Of a DNA stretch of 64,000 nt, positions 1 to 11,585 are shown one piece after another (position 1 is the first letter of the stretch; each line of letters starts with the position of its first letter). Origin of the DNA: Ilex aquifolium (Eukaryota; Streptophyta; Magnoliopsida; Aquifoliales; Aquifoliaceae). The translations under genes were made by a program, and so were the position numbers. The DNA lies in assembly GCA_951799425.1 (NCBI GenBank), contig OX637394.1, forward strand, positions 52,145,142 to 52,209,141, in the 5' to 3' direction. Below the pieces are notes generated by a model. The model saw only the letters and a program-made list of their open reading frames with translations. It had not been told where the DNA came from and made no database searches.

Positions 1-36
1 CCCTCCACAAGGAAAAATAAGTAATTTCCCATTCTT
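1..36. repeat. Partial satellite unit at left edge (3' end of half B)
   Basis: The window opens at position 165 of half B (CCCTCCACAAGG...) and completes that half at base 36. The array therefore continues to the left of the window. Confidence 0.95.
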
Positions 37-416
37 TAGTATTTCTGACATAACTTTTTACTCCGGTCTCTGATTAAGATGATTCTTGCGGCATTGTAAA
101 GAATTTTTTGAATCCCTAACCACTTTATTCAAATCAATAGTCATGAAAAATCCTCTAGCATGGGCTATTTTGTAACGAAATATTGGTGTAATAAGTAGTA
201 CTCCTTTAAATTGAAATAGTATATCCGACATAACTTTTTCTCCCGAAATCGGATTGAGCTAACTCTTGCGGCATTGTAAAGAGGACTTGAAACCCTAACC
301 AATATATTGCGATCAAAATTGGTGATTCATCTTTTAGCAAGGTCGAAATGGTGATGGAAGTTTGGTATAGTTGGTCATTCCCCTCCACAAGGAAAAATAA
401 GTAATTTCCCATTCTT

Positions 417-595
417 TAGTATTTCTGACATAACTTTTTACTCCGGTCTCTGATTAAGATGATTCTTGCGGCATTGTAAAGAATTCTTGAATCCCTAACC
501 ACTTTATTCACATCAATAGTCATGAAAAATCCTCTAGCATGGGCTATATTGTAACGCATGTTTGGTGTAGTAAGTAGTCATCCTTTAAAATGAAA
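417..595. repeat. Half A of the satellite unit (179 bp)
   Basis: A runs from TAGTATTTCTGACATAAC to AAAATGAAA. Aligned without gaps to B it matches at about 129 of 179 positions by hand. Two blocks are identical in both halves: GACATAACTT at half-unit positions 11-20 and TGCGGCATTG at 51-60. A also contains CCCTAACC at 77-84. The main A variants in the window are ACTTTTTAC or ACGTTTTAC near position 21, GCGGCATTGTAAAG or GTGGTATTGTATAG near 52-65, and four 3' forms (CGAAATATT, CGCAAGTTT, CGCATGTTT, CGCAATTTT) near 140-148. Confidence 0.9.
479..488. repeat. 10-bp perfect palindrome with EcoRI site, half A
   Basis: AAGAATTCTT is its own reverse complement. It gives most units one GAATTC site, so EcoRI would cut much of the array into a ladder of about 379 bp. 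Units with the T-run allele (GAATTTTTTG) or the GAATTATTG allele lack the site. Confidence 0.8.
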
Positions 596-621
596 TAGTA
601 TATCCGACATAACTTTTTCTC

Positions 622-631
622 CCGAAATCGG
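622..631. repeat. Small inverted repeat CCGA-AA-TCGG, half B
   Basis: Two 4-base arms flank AA. It contains two CpG sites and is mutated in some copies: CCGAATTCGG at 54611-54620 becomes a perfect 10-bp palindrome with a new EcoRI site, and CCAAAATCGG occurs at 3656-3665. Confidence 0.55.
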
Positions 632-668
632 ATTGAGCTAACTCTTGCGGCATTGTAAAGAGAACTTG

Positions 669-679
669 AAACCCTAACC
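669..679. repeat. Telomere-like motif AAACCCTAACC in half B
   Basis: AAACCCTAA is a 9-base exact match to the Arabidopsis-type plant telomere repeat (CCCTAAA)n, followed by CC where the telomere would continue with A. It is kept in nearly every B half of the window; half A has only CCCTAA at the equivalent place (GAATCCCTAACC). It may be chance or a relic; there is no true telomere tract in the window. Confidence 0.5.
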
Positions 680-688
680 AATATATTG
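679..688. repeat. 10-bp perfect palindrome CAATATATTG, half B
   Basis: CAATATATTG is self-complementary. It lies inside a slightly larger imperfect dyad: ACCAAT (677-682) faces ATTGGT (697-702) across 14 bases. The palindrome is present in nearly all B halves; it is broken in TATTCTGATC, ATATGGAGATC and the CAATCTATT allele. Confidence 0.65.
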
Positions 689-774
689 CGATCAAAATTG
701 GTGATTCATCTTCTAGCAAGGTCGAAATGGTGATGGAAGTTTGGTATAGTTGGCCATTCCCCTCCACAAGGAAA

Positions 775-795
775 AATAAGTAATTTCCCATTCTT
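775..795. repeat. 21-bp 3' extension of half B
   Basis: These bases make B longer than A. They read AATAAGTAATTTCCCATTCTT and resemble the end of half A itself (AATAAGTAGTCCTCCTTT). The extension may be a short duplication of the half-unit 3' end, though a different gap placement in the A/B alignment could also explain it. Confidence 0.55.
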
Positions 796-1093
796 TAGTA
801 TTTCTGACATAACTTTTTACTCCGGTCTCTGATTAAGATGATTCTTGCGGCATTGTAAAGAATTCTTGAATCCCTAACCACTTTATTCACATCAATAGTC
901 ATGAAAAATCCTCTAGCATGGGCTATATTGTAACGCATGTTTGGTGTAGTAAGTAGTCATCCTTTAAAATGAAATAGTATATCCGACATAACTTTTTCTC
1001 CCGAAATCGGATTGAGCTAACTCTTGCGGCATTGTAAAGAGGACTTGAAACCCTAACCAATATATTGCGATCAAAATTGGTGATTCATCTTCT

Positions 1094-1101
1094 ACCATGG
1101 T
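1094..1101. repeat. 8-bp palindrome ACCATGGT (NcoI), half-B haplotype 2
   Basis: This is present only in B halves of the TACCATGG haplotype; haplotype 1 carries AGCAAGGT here. It therefore distinguishes the two B types, and NcoI would cut only haplotype-2 units. Confidence 0.7.
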
Positions 1102-2101
1102 CGAAATGGTGATGGAAGTTTGGAATAGTTGGTCATTCCCCTCCACAAGGAAAAATAAGTAATTTCCCATTCTTTAGTATTTCTGACATAACTTTTTACT
1201 CCGGTCTCTGATTAAGATGATTCTTGCGGCATTGTAAATAATTCTTTGAATGCCTAACCACTTTATTCACATCAATAGTCATGAAAAATCCTCTAGCATG
1301 GGCTATATTGTAACAAAATTTTGGTGTAATAAGTAGTCCTCCTTGAAAATGAAGTAGTATATCCGACATAATTTTTTCTCCCGAAATCGGATTGAGCTAA
1401 CTCTTGCGGCATTGTAAAGAGGACTTGAAACCCTAACCAATATATTGCGATCAAAATTGGTGATTCATCTTTTAGCAAGGTCGAAATGGTGATGGAAGTT
1501 TGGTATAGTTGGTCATTCCCCTCCACAAGGAAAAATAAGTAATTTTCCATTCTTTAGTATTTCTGACATAACTTTTTACTCCGGTCTCTGATTAAGATGA
1601 TTCTTGCGGCATTGTAAAGAATTTTTGAATCCCTAACCGCTTTATTCACATCAATAGTCATGAAAAATCCTCTAGCATGGGCTATATTGTAACGCATGTT
1701 TGGTGTAGTAAGTAGTCATCCTTTAAAATGAAATAGTATATCCGACATAACTTTTTCTCCCGAAATCGGATTGAGCTAACTCTTGCGGCATTGTAAAGAG
1801 GACTTGAAACCCTAACCAATATATTGCGATCAAAATTGGTGATTCATCTTCTAGCAAGGTCGAAATGGTGATGGAAGTTTGGTATAGTTGGCCATTCCCC
1901 TCCACAAGGAAAAATAAGTAATTTCCCATTCTTTAGTATTTCTGACATAACTTTTTACTCCGGTCTCTGATTAAGATGATTCTTGCGGCATTGTAAAGAA
2001 TTCTTGAATCCCTAACCACTTTATTCGCATCAATAGTTATGAAAAATCCTCTAGCATGGGCTATATTGTAACGCAAGTTTGGTGTAATAAGTAGTCCTCC
2101 T

Positions 2102-3998
2102 TTAAAATGAAATAGTATATCCGACATAACTTTTTCTCCCGAAATCGGATTGAGCTAACTCTTGCGGCATTGTAAAGAGAACTTGAAACCCTAACCAATA
2201 TATTCTGATCAAAATTGGTGATTCATCTTTTACCATGGTCGAAATGGTGATGGAAGTTTGGAATAGTTGGCCATTCCCCTCCACAAGGAAAAATAAGTAA
2301 TTTCCCATTCTTTAGTATTTCTGACATAACTTTTTACTCCGGTCTCTGATTAAGATGATTCTTGCGGCATTGTAAAGAATTTTTTGAATCCCTAACCACT
2401 TTATTCAAATCAATAGTCATGAAAAATCCTCTAGCATGGGCTATTTTGTAACGAAATATTGGTGTAATAAGTAGTCCTCCTTTAAATTGAAATAGTATAT
2501 CCGACATAACTTTTTCTCCCGAAATCGGATTGAGCTAACTCTTGCGGCATTGTAAAGAGGACTTGAAACCCTAACCAATCTATTGCGATCAAAATTGGTG
2601 ATTCATCTTTTAGCAAGGTCGAAATGGTGATGGAAGTTTGGTATAGTTGGTCATTCCCCTCCACAAGGAAAAATAAGTAATTTCCCATTCTTTAGTATTT
2701 CTGACATAACTTTTTACTCTGGTCTCTGATTAAGATGATTCTTGCGGCATTGTAAAGAATTTTTGAAACCCTAACCACTTTATTCACATCAATAGTCATG
2801 AAAAATCCTCTAGCATGGGCTATATTGTAACGCATGTTTGGTGTAGTAAGTAGTCATCCTTTAAAATGAAATAGTATATCCGACATAACTTTTTCTCCCG
2901 AAATCGGATTGAGCTAACTCTTGCGGCATTGTAAAGAGAACTTGAAACCCTAACCAATATATTGCGATCAAAATTGGTGATTCATCTTCTAGCAAGGTCG
3001 AAATGGTGATGGAAGTTTGGTATAGTTGGCCATTCCCCTCCACAAGGAAAAATAAGTAATTTCCCATTCTTTAGTATTTCTGACATAACTTTTTACTCCG
3101 GTCTCTGATTAAGATGATTCTTGCGGCATTGTAAAGAATTCTTGAATCCCTAACCACTTTATTCACATCAATAGTCATGAAAAATCCTCTAGCATGGGCT
3201 ATATTGTAACGCATGTTTGGTGTAGTAAGTAGTCATCCTTTAAAATGAAATAGTATATCCGACATAACTTTTTCTCCCGAAATCGGATTGAGCTAACTCT
3301 TGCGGCATTGTAAAGAGGACTTGAAACCCTAACCAATATATTGCGATCAAAATTGGTGATTCATCTTCTAGCAAGGTCGAAATGGTGATGGAAGTTTGGT
3401 ATAGTTGGCCATTCCCCTCCACAAGGAAAAATAAGTAATTTCCCATTCTTTAGTATTTCTGACATAACTTTTTACTCCGGTCTCTGATTAAGATGATTCT
3501 TGCGGCATTGTAAAGAATTCTTGAATCCCTAACCACTTTATTCACATCAATAGTTATGAAAAATCCTCTAGCATGGGCTATATTGTAACGCAAGTTTGGT
3601 GTAATAAGTAGTTCTCCTTTAAAATGAAATAGTATATCCGACATAACTTTTTCTCCCAAAATCGGATTGAGCTAACTCTTGCGGCATTGTAAAGAGAACT
3701 TGAAACCCTAACCAATATATTGAGATCAAAATTGGTGATTCATCTTTTACCATGGTCGAAATGGTGATGGAAGTTTGGAATAGTTGGCCATTCCCCTCCA
3801 CAAGGAAAAATAAGTAATTTCCCATTCTTTAGTATTTCTGACATAACTTTTTACTCCGGTCTCTGATTAAGATGATTCTTGCGGCATTGTAAAGAATTTT
3901 TTGAATCCCTAACCACTTTATTCAAATCAATAGTCATGAAAAATCCTCTAGCATGGGCTATTTTGTAACGAAATATTGGTGTAATAAGTAGTCCTCTT
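2102..3998. repeat. 5-unit HOR, copy 1 (1897 bp)
   Basis: Five units repeat in the same order at 3999-5895. Shared private variants at exactly 1897-bp offset support this: a T in ACTCTGG at 2720 and 4617, and an A in CCCAAAATC at 3658 and 5555. The order of B subtypes is also the same: TCTGATC, then CAATCTATT, two haplotype-1 copies, then TTGAGATC. Boundaries are placed near the A/B junction and are approximate. Confidence 0.88.
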
Positions 3999-5895
3999 TT
4001 AAAATGAAATAGTATATCCGACATAACTTTTTCTCCCGAAATCGGATTGAGCTAACTCTTGCGGCATTGTAAAGAGAACTTGAAACCCTAACCAATATAT
4101 TCTGATCAAAATTGGTGATTCATCTTTTACCATGGTCGAAATGGTGATGGAAGTTTGGAATAGTTGGCCATTCCCCTCCACAAGGAAAAATAAGTAATTT
4201 CCCATTCTTTAGTATTTCTGACATAACTTTTTACTCCGGTCTCTGATTAAGATGATTCTTGCGGCATTGTAAAGAATTTTTTGAATCCCTAACCACTTTA
4301 TTCAAATCAATAGTCATGAAAAATCCTCTAGCATGGGCTATTTTGTAACGAAATATTGGTGTAATAAGTAGTCCTCCTTTAAATTGAAATAGTATATCCG
4401 ACATAACTTTTTCTCCCGAAATCGGATTGAGCTAACTCTTGCGGCATTGTAAAGAGGACTTGAAACCCTAACCAATCTATTGCGATCAAAATTGGTGATT
4501 CATCTTTTAGCAAGGTCGAAATGGTGATGGAAGTTTGGTATAGTTGGTCATTCCCCTCCACAAGGAAAAATAAGTAATTTCCCATTCTTTAGTATTTCTG
4601 ACATAACTTTTTACTCTGGTCTCTGATTAAGATGATTCTTGCGGCATTGTAAAGAATTCTTGAAACCCTAACCACTTTATTCACATCAATAGTCATGAAA
4701 AATCCTCTAGCATGGGCTATATTGTAACGCATGTTTGGTGTAGTAAGTAGTCATCCTTTAAAATGAAATAGTATATCCGACATAACTTTTTCTCCCGAAA
4801 TCGGATTGAGCTAACTCTTGCGGCATTGTAAAGAGAACTTGAAACCCTAACCAATATATTGCGATCAAAATTGGTGATTCATCTTCTAGCAAGGTCGAAA
4901 TGGTGATGGAAGTTTGGTATAGTTGGCCATTCCCCTCCACAAGGAAAAATAAGTAATTTCCCATTCTTTAGTATTTCTGACATAACTTTTTACTCCGGTC
5001 TCTGATTAAGATGATTCTTGCGGCATTGTAAAGAATTCTTGAATCCCTAACCACTTTATTCACATCAATAGTCATGAAAAATCCTCTAGCATGGGCTATA
5101 TTGTAACGCATGTTTGGTGTAGTAAGTAGTCATCCTTTAAAATGAAATAGTATATCCGACATAACTTTTTCTCCCGAAATCGGATTGAGCTAACTCTTGC
5201 GGCATTGTAAAGAGGACTTGAAACCCTAACCAATATATTGCGATCAAAATTGGTGATTCATCTTCTAGCAAGGTCGAAATGGTGATGGAAGTTTGGTATA
5301 GTTGGCCATTCCCCTCCACAAGGAAAAATAAGTAATTTCCCATTCTTTAGTATTTCTGACATAACTTTTTACTCCGGTCTCTGATTAAGATGATTCTTGC
5401 GGCATTGTAAAGAATTCTTGAATCCCTAACCACTTTATTCACATCAATAGTTATGAAAAATCCTCTAGCATGGGCTATATTGTAACGCAAGTTTGGTGTA
5501 ATAAGTAGTTCTCCTTTAAAATGAAATAGTATATCCGACATAACTTTTTCTCCCAAAATCGGATTGAGCTAACTCTTGCGGCATTGTAAAGAGAACTTGA
5601 AACCCTAACCAATATATTGAGATCAAAATTGGTGATTCATCTTTTACCATGGTCGAAATGGTGATGGAAGTTTGGAATAGTTGGCCATTCCCCTCCACAA
5701 GGAAAAATAAGTAATTTCCCATTCTTTAGTATTTCTGACATAACTTTTTACTCCGGTCTCTGATTAAGATGATTCTTGCGGCATTGTAAAGAATTTTTTG
5801 AATCCCTAACCACTTTATTCAAATCAATAGTCATGAAAAATCCTCTAGCATGGGCTATTTTGTAACGAAATATTGGTGTAATAAGTAGTCCTCTA
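3999..5895. repeat. 5-unit HOR, copy 2 (1897 bp)
   Basis: Tandem copy of 2102-3998, differing at only a few bases (for example CCTCTTTTAAA near 3992 against CCTCCTTTAAA near 2096, and GAATTCTTGAAACC against GAATTTTTGAAACC). The next B half, near 5907-6106, starts like a third copy (CAATCTATT) but then diverges in order. Confidence 0.88.
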
Positions 5896-8800
5896 TTAAA
5901 TTGAAATAGTATATCCGACATAACTTTTTCTCCCGAAATCGGATTGAGCTAACTTTTGCGGCATTGTAAAGAGGACTTGAAACCCTAACCAATCTATTGC
6001 GATCAAAATTGGTGATTCATATTTTAGCAAGGTCGAAATGGTGATGGAAGTTTGGTATAGTTGGTCATTCCCCTCCACAAGGAAAAATAAGTAATTTCCC
6101 ATTCTTTAGTATTTCTGACATAACTTTTTACTCCGGTCTCTGATTAAGATGATTCTTGCGGCATTGTAAAGAATTCTTGAATCCCTAACCACTTTATTCA
6201 CATCAATAGTCATGAAAAATCCTCTAGCATGGGCTATATTGTAACGCATGTTTGGTGTAGTAAGTAGTCATCCTTTAAAATGAAATAGTATATCCGACAT
6301 AACTTTTTCTCCCGAAATCGGATTGAGCTAACTCTTGCGGCATTGTAAAGAGAACTTGAAACCCTAACCAATATATTGCGATCAAAATTGGTGATTCATC
6401 TTCTAGCAAGGTCGAAATGGTGATGGAAGTTTGGTATAGTTGGCCATTCCCCTCCACAAGGAAAAATAAGTAATTTCCCATTCTTTAGTATTTCTGACAT
6501 AACTTTTTACTCCGGTCTCTGATTAAGATGATTCTTGCGGCATTGTAAAGAATTCTTGAATCCCTAACCACTTTATTCACATCAATAGTCATGAAAAATC
6601 CTCTAGCATGGGCTATATTGTAACGCATGTTTGGTGTAGTAAGTAGTCATCCTTTAAAATGAAATAGTATATCCGACATAACTTTTTCTCCCGAAATCGG
6701 ATTGAGCTAACTCTTGCGGCATTGTAAAGAGGACTTGAAACCCTAACCAATATATTGCGATCAAAATTGGTGATTCATCTTCTACCATGGTCGAAATGGT
6801 GATGGAAGTTTGGAATAGTTGGTCATTCCCCTCCACAAGGAAAAATAAGTAATTTCCCATTCTTTAGTATTTCTGACATAACTTTTTACTCCGGTCTCTG
6901 ATTAAGATGATTCTTGCAGCATTGTAAATAATTCTTTGAATGCCTAACCACTTTATTCACATCAATAGTCATGAAAAATCCTCTAGCATGAGCTATATTG
7001 TAACGCATGTTTGGTGTAGTAAGTAGTCATCCTTTAAAATGAAATAGTATATCCGACATAACTTTTTCTCCCGAAATCGGATTGAGCTAACTCTTGCGGC
7101 ATTGTAAAGAGGACTTGAAACCCTAACCAATATATTGCGATCAAAATTGGTGATTCATCTTCTAGCAAGGTCGAAATGGTGATGGAAGTTTGGTATAGTT
7201 GGCCATTCCCCTCCACAAGGAAAAATAAGTAATTTCCCATTCTTTAGTATTTCTGACATAACTTTTTACTCCGGTCTCTGATTAAGATGATTCTTGCGGC
7301 ATTGTAAAGAATTCTTGAATCCCTAACCACTTTATTCACATCAATAGTCATGAAAAATCCTCTAGCATGGGCTATATTGTAACGCAAGTTCGGTGTAGTA
7401 AGTAGTCATCCTTTAAAATGAAATAGTATATCCGACATAACTTTTTCTCCCGAAATCGGATTGAGCTAACTCTTGCGGCATTGTAAAGAGAACTTGAAAC
7501 CCTAACCAATATATTGCGATCAAAATTGGTGATTCATCTTCTACCATGGTCGAAATGGTGATGGAAGTTTGGAATAGTTGGTCATTCCCCTCCACAAGGA
7601 AAAATAAGTAATTTCCCATTCTTTAGTATTTCTGACATAACTTTTTACTCCGGTCTCTGATTAAGATGATTCTTGCGGCACTGTAAATAATTCTTTGAAT
7701 GCCTAACCACTTTATTCACATCAATAGTCATGAAAAATCCTCTAGCATGGGCTATATTGTAACGAAATATTGGTGTAATAAGTAGTCCTCCTTTAAAATG
7801 AAATAGTATATCCGACATAACTTTTTCTCCCGAAATCGGATTGAGCTAACTCTTGCGGCATTGTAAAGAGAACTTGAAACCCTAACCAATATATTGCGAT
7901 CAAAATTGGTGATTGATCTTCTAGCAAGGTCGAAATGGTGATGGAAGTTTGGTATAGTTGGCCATTCCCCTCCACAAGGAAAAATAAGTAATTTCCCATT
8001 CTTTAGTATTTCTTACATAACTTTTTACTCCGGTCTCTGATTAAGATGATTCTTGCGGCATTGTAAAGAATTCTTGAATCCCTAACCACTTTATTCACAT
8101 CAATAGTCATGAAAAATCCTCTAGCATGGGCTATATTGTAACGCAAGTTTGGTGTAATAAGTAGCCCTCCTTTAAAATGAAATAGTATATCCGACATAAC
8201 TTTTTCTCCCGAAATCGGATTGAGCTAACTCTTGCGGCATTGTAAAGAGAACTTGAAACCCTAACCAATATATTGCGATCAAAATTGGTGATTCATCTTC
8301 TAGCAAGGTCGAAATGGTGATGGAAGTTTGGTATAGTTGGCCATTCCCCTCCACAAGGAAAAATAAGTAATTTCCCATTCTTTAGTATTTCTGACATAAC
8401 TTTTTACTCCGGTCTCTGATTAAGATGATTCTTGCGGCATTGTAAAGAATTCTTGAATCCCTAACCACTTTATTCACATCAATAGTCATGAAAAATCCTC
8501 TAGCATGGGCTATATTGTAACGCAAGTTTGGTGTAATAAGTAGTCCTCCTTTAAAATGAAATAGTATATCCGACATAACTTTTTCTCCCGAAATCGGATT
8601 GAGCTAACTCTTGCGGCATTGTAAAGAGAACTTGAAACCCTAACCAATATATTGCGATCAAAATTGGTGATTCATCTTCTAGCAAGGTCGAAATGGTGAT
8701 GGAAGTTTGGTATAGTTGGCCATTCCCCTCCACAAGGAAAAATAAGTAATTTCCCATTCTTTAGTATTTCTGACATAACTTTTTACTCCGGTCTCTGATT

Positions 8801-9688
8801 AAGATGATTCTTGCGGCATTGTAAAGAATTCTTGAATCCCTAACCACTTTATTCACATCAATAGTCATGAAAAATCCTCTAGCATGGGCTATATTGTAAC
8901 GCATGTTTGGTGTAGTAAGTAGTCATCCTTTAAAATGAAATAGTATATCCGACATAACTTTTTCTCCCGAAATCGGATTGAGCTAACTCTTGCGGCATTG
9001 TAAAGAGGACTTGAAACCCTAACCAATATATTGCGATCAAAATTGGTGATTCATCTTCTACCATGGACGAAATGGTGATGGAAGTTTGGAATAGTTGGTC
9101 ATTCCCCTCCACAAGGAAAAATAAGTAATTTCCCATTCTTTAGTATTTCTGACATAACTTTTTACTCCGGTCTCTGATTAAGATGATTCTTGCGGCACTG
9201 TAAATAATTCTTTGAATGCCTAACCACTTTATTCACATCAATAGTCATGAAAAATCCTCTAGCATGGGCTATATTGTAACGAAATTTTGGTGTAATAAGT
9301 AGTCCTCCTTTAAAATGAAGTAGTATATCCGACATAATTTTTTCTCCCGAAATCGGATTGAGTTAACTCTTTCGGCATTGTAAAGAGGACTTGAAACCCT
9401 AACCAATATATTGCGATCAAAATTGGTGATTCATCTTCTAGCAAGGTCGAAATGGTGATGGAAGTTTGGTATAGTTGGCCATTCCCCTCCACAAGGAAAA
9501 ATAAGTAATTTCCCATTCTTTAGTATTTCTGACATAACTTTTTACTCCGGTCTCTGATTAAGATGATTCTTGCGGCATTGTAAAGAATTCTTGAATCCCT
9601 AACCACTTTATTCACATCAATAGTCATGAAAAATCCTCTAGCATGGACTATATTGTAACGCAAGTTTGGTGTAATAAGTAGTCCTCCT
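5896..9688. repeat. Mixed units with short 2-unit and 4-unit periodicity
   Basis: B haplotypes 1 and 2 alternate between 6275 and 7999, giving a 2-unit period of about 759 bp. The A allele TAAATAATTCTTTGAATGCC recurs in the units from 6865, 7624 and 9141. The last two share a private C (GCACTG) at 7681 and 9198, 1517 bp or four units apart. No longer HOR is clear. Confidence 0.65.
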
Positions 9689-11585
9689 TTAAAATGAAAT
9701 AGTATATCCGACATAACTTTTTCTCCCGAAATCGGATTGAGCTAACTCTTGCGGCATTGTAAAGAGAACTTGAAACCCTAACCAATATATTGCGATCAAA
9801 ATTGGTGATTCATCTTCTAGCAAGGTCGAAATGGTGATGGAAGTTTGGTATAGTTGGCCATTCCCCTCCACAAGGAAAAATAAGTAATTTCCCATTCTTT
9901 AGTATTTCTGACATAACTTTTTACTCCGGTCTCTGATTAAGATGATTCTTGCGGCATTGTAAAGAATTCTTGAATCCCTAACCACTTTATTCACATCAAT
10001 AGTCATGAAAAATCCTCTAGCATGGGCTATATTGTAACACAAGTTTGGTGTAATAAGTAGTCCTCCTTTAAAATGAAATAGTATATCCGACATAACTTTT
10101 TCTCCCGAAATCGGATTGAGCTAACTCTTGCGGCATTGTAAAGAGAACTTGAAACCCTAACCAATATATTGAGATCAAAATTGGTGATTCATCTTCTACC
10201 ATGGTCGAAATGGTGATGGAAGTTTGGAATAGTTGGCCATTCCCCTCCACAAGGAAAAATAAGTAATTTCCCATTCTTTAGTATTTCTGACATAACTTTT
10301 TACTCCGGTCTCTGATTAAGATGATTCTTGCGGCATTGTAAATAATTCTTTGAATGCCTAACCACTTTATTCACATCAATAGTCATGAAAAATCCTCTAG
10401 CATGGGCTATATTGTAACGAAATATTGGTGTAATAAGTAGTCCTCCTTTAAAATGAAATAGTATATCCGACATAACTTTTTCTCCCGAAATCGGATTGAG
10501 CTAACTCTTGCGGCATTGTAAAGAGGACTTGAAACCCTAACCAATATATTGCGATCAAAATTGGTGATTCATCTTCTACCATGGTCGAAATGGTGATGGA
10601 AGTTTGGAATAGTTGGTCATTCCCCTCCACAAGGAAAAATAAGTAATTTCCCATTGTTTAGTATTTCTGACATAACTTTTTACTCCGGTCTCTGATTAAG
10701 ATGATTCTTGCGGCATTGTAAAGAATTCTTGAATCCCTAACCACTTTATTCACATCAATAGTCATGAAAAATCCTCTAGCATGGGCTATATTGTAACGCA
10801 TGTTTGGTGTAGTAAGTAGTCATCCTTTAAAATGAAATAGTATATCCGACATAACTTTTTCTCCTGAAATCGGATTGAGCTAACTCTTGCGGCATTGTAA
10901 AGAGAACTTGAAACCCTAACCAATATATTGAGATCAAAATTGGTGATTCATCTTCTACCATGGTCGAAATGGTGATGGAAGTTTGGAATAGTTGGTCATT
11001 CCCCTGCACAAGGAAAAATAAGTAATTTCCCATTCTTTAGTATTTCTGACATAACTTTTTACTCCGGTCTCTGATTAAGATGATTCTTGCGGCATTGTAA
11101 AGAATTTTTTGAATCCCTAACCACTTTATTCACATCAATAGTCATGAAAAATCCTCTAGCATGGGCTATATTGTAACGAAATATTGGTGTAATAAGTAGT
11201 CCTCCTTTAAAATGAAATAGTATATCCGACATAACTTTTTCTCCCGAAATCGGATTGAGCTAACTCTTGCGGCATTGTAAAGAGGACTTGAAACCCTAAC
11301 CAATATATTGCGATCAAAATTGGTGATTCATCTTCTACCATGGTCGAAATGGTGATGGAAGTTTGGAATAGTTGGTCATTCCCCTCCACAAGGAAAAATA
11401 AGTAATTTCCCATTCTTTAGTATTTCTGACATAACGTTTTACTCCGGTCTCTGATTAAGATGATTCTTGCGGCATTGTATAGAATTCTTGAATCCCTCAC
11501 CACTTTATTCACTTCAATAGTCATGAAAAATCCTCTAGCATGGGCGATATTGTAACGCATGTTTGGTGTAATAAGTAGTCCTCCT
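9689..11585. repeat. Second 5-unit HOR, copy 1 (1897 bp)
   Basis: Five units are repeated in order at 11586-13482. Support includes CTCCTGAAATC with T at 10865 and 12762, CCCCTGCACAAGG in the same B halves, and A halves with TAAATAATTC at the same place. The last A half carries a cluster of changes (TAACGTTTT, CCCTCACC, CACTTCAAT, GGGCGATATT) that reappears from 13315. This is the first appearance of the ACGTTTTAC A subtype, at 11436. Confidence 0.87.

Larger units (their letters stand above)
417..795. repeat. Representative 379-bp satellite unit (half A + half B)
   Basis: This copy is used as the reference for coordinates within the unit. Half A is 417-595 and half B is 596-795. A hand count gives 34 % G+C in a consensus A, 37.5 % in B and about 36 % overall. 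Because 379 is not a multiple of three, any reading frame shifts by one base from unit to unit. Most length variation is one base: an extra T in the A-half T-run (380 bp) or loss of one base in the B-half TTGG(T/C)CATT motif (378 bp). Confidence 0.95.
596..795. repeat. Half B of the satellite unit (200 bp)
   Basis: B runs from TAGTATATCCGACATAAC to TCCCATTCTT. It is a diverged copy of A: 79 of its first 100 positions match, falling to about 63 % over positions 101-179. It is followed by about 21 bases without an obvious counterpart in the gapless alignment. B occurs in two linked haplotypes: TAGCAAGG with TGGTATAG, and TACCATGG with TGGAATAG. This copy is the first type (TAGCAAGG at 712-719). 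Other variable sites are GAGGACTTG/GAGAACTTG and TTGCGATC/TTGAGATC. Confidence 0.9.
37..2101. repeat. Mixed-subtype satellite units, no clear HOR
   Basis: About five and a half units of mostly B haplotype 1 (TAGCAAGG); the B half at 975-1174 is haplotype 2. The first units (37-1343) resemble those at 5727-7033, an offset of 5690 bp or 15 units. The unit from 1175 has the rare TAAATAATTCTTTGAATGCC allele in A and an ATAATTTTTTCTCCC allele in B near 1370. The latter recurs near 9337, 7966 bp away. Confidence 0.75.

Noticed and set aside
669..679. True telomere or interstitial telomeric tract
   Set aside because: Only one degenerate copy of the motif per unit; no consecutive CCCTAAA repeats occur anywhere.
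596..795. CENP-B box in half B (minus strand TTTCGGGAGAAA region)
   Set aside because: The required pattern TTCG, four bases, A, two bases, CGGG is not met; only part of it is present.
417..795. RNA polymerase III A/B boxes suggesting a SINE or tRNA-derived repeat
   Set aside because: No GGTTCGANNCC-like B box, poly-A tail or target-site duplication is seen on either strand.
1293..1550. A longer 85-codon minus-strand frame as a real gene
   Set aside because: It is the usual half-B frame whose stop was lost by a local base change; the sequence is ordinary satellite.
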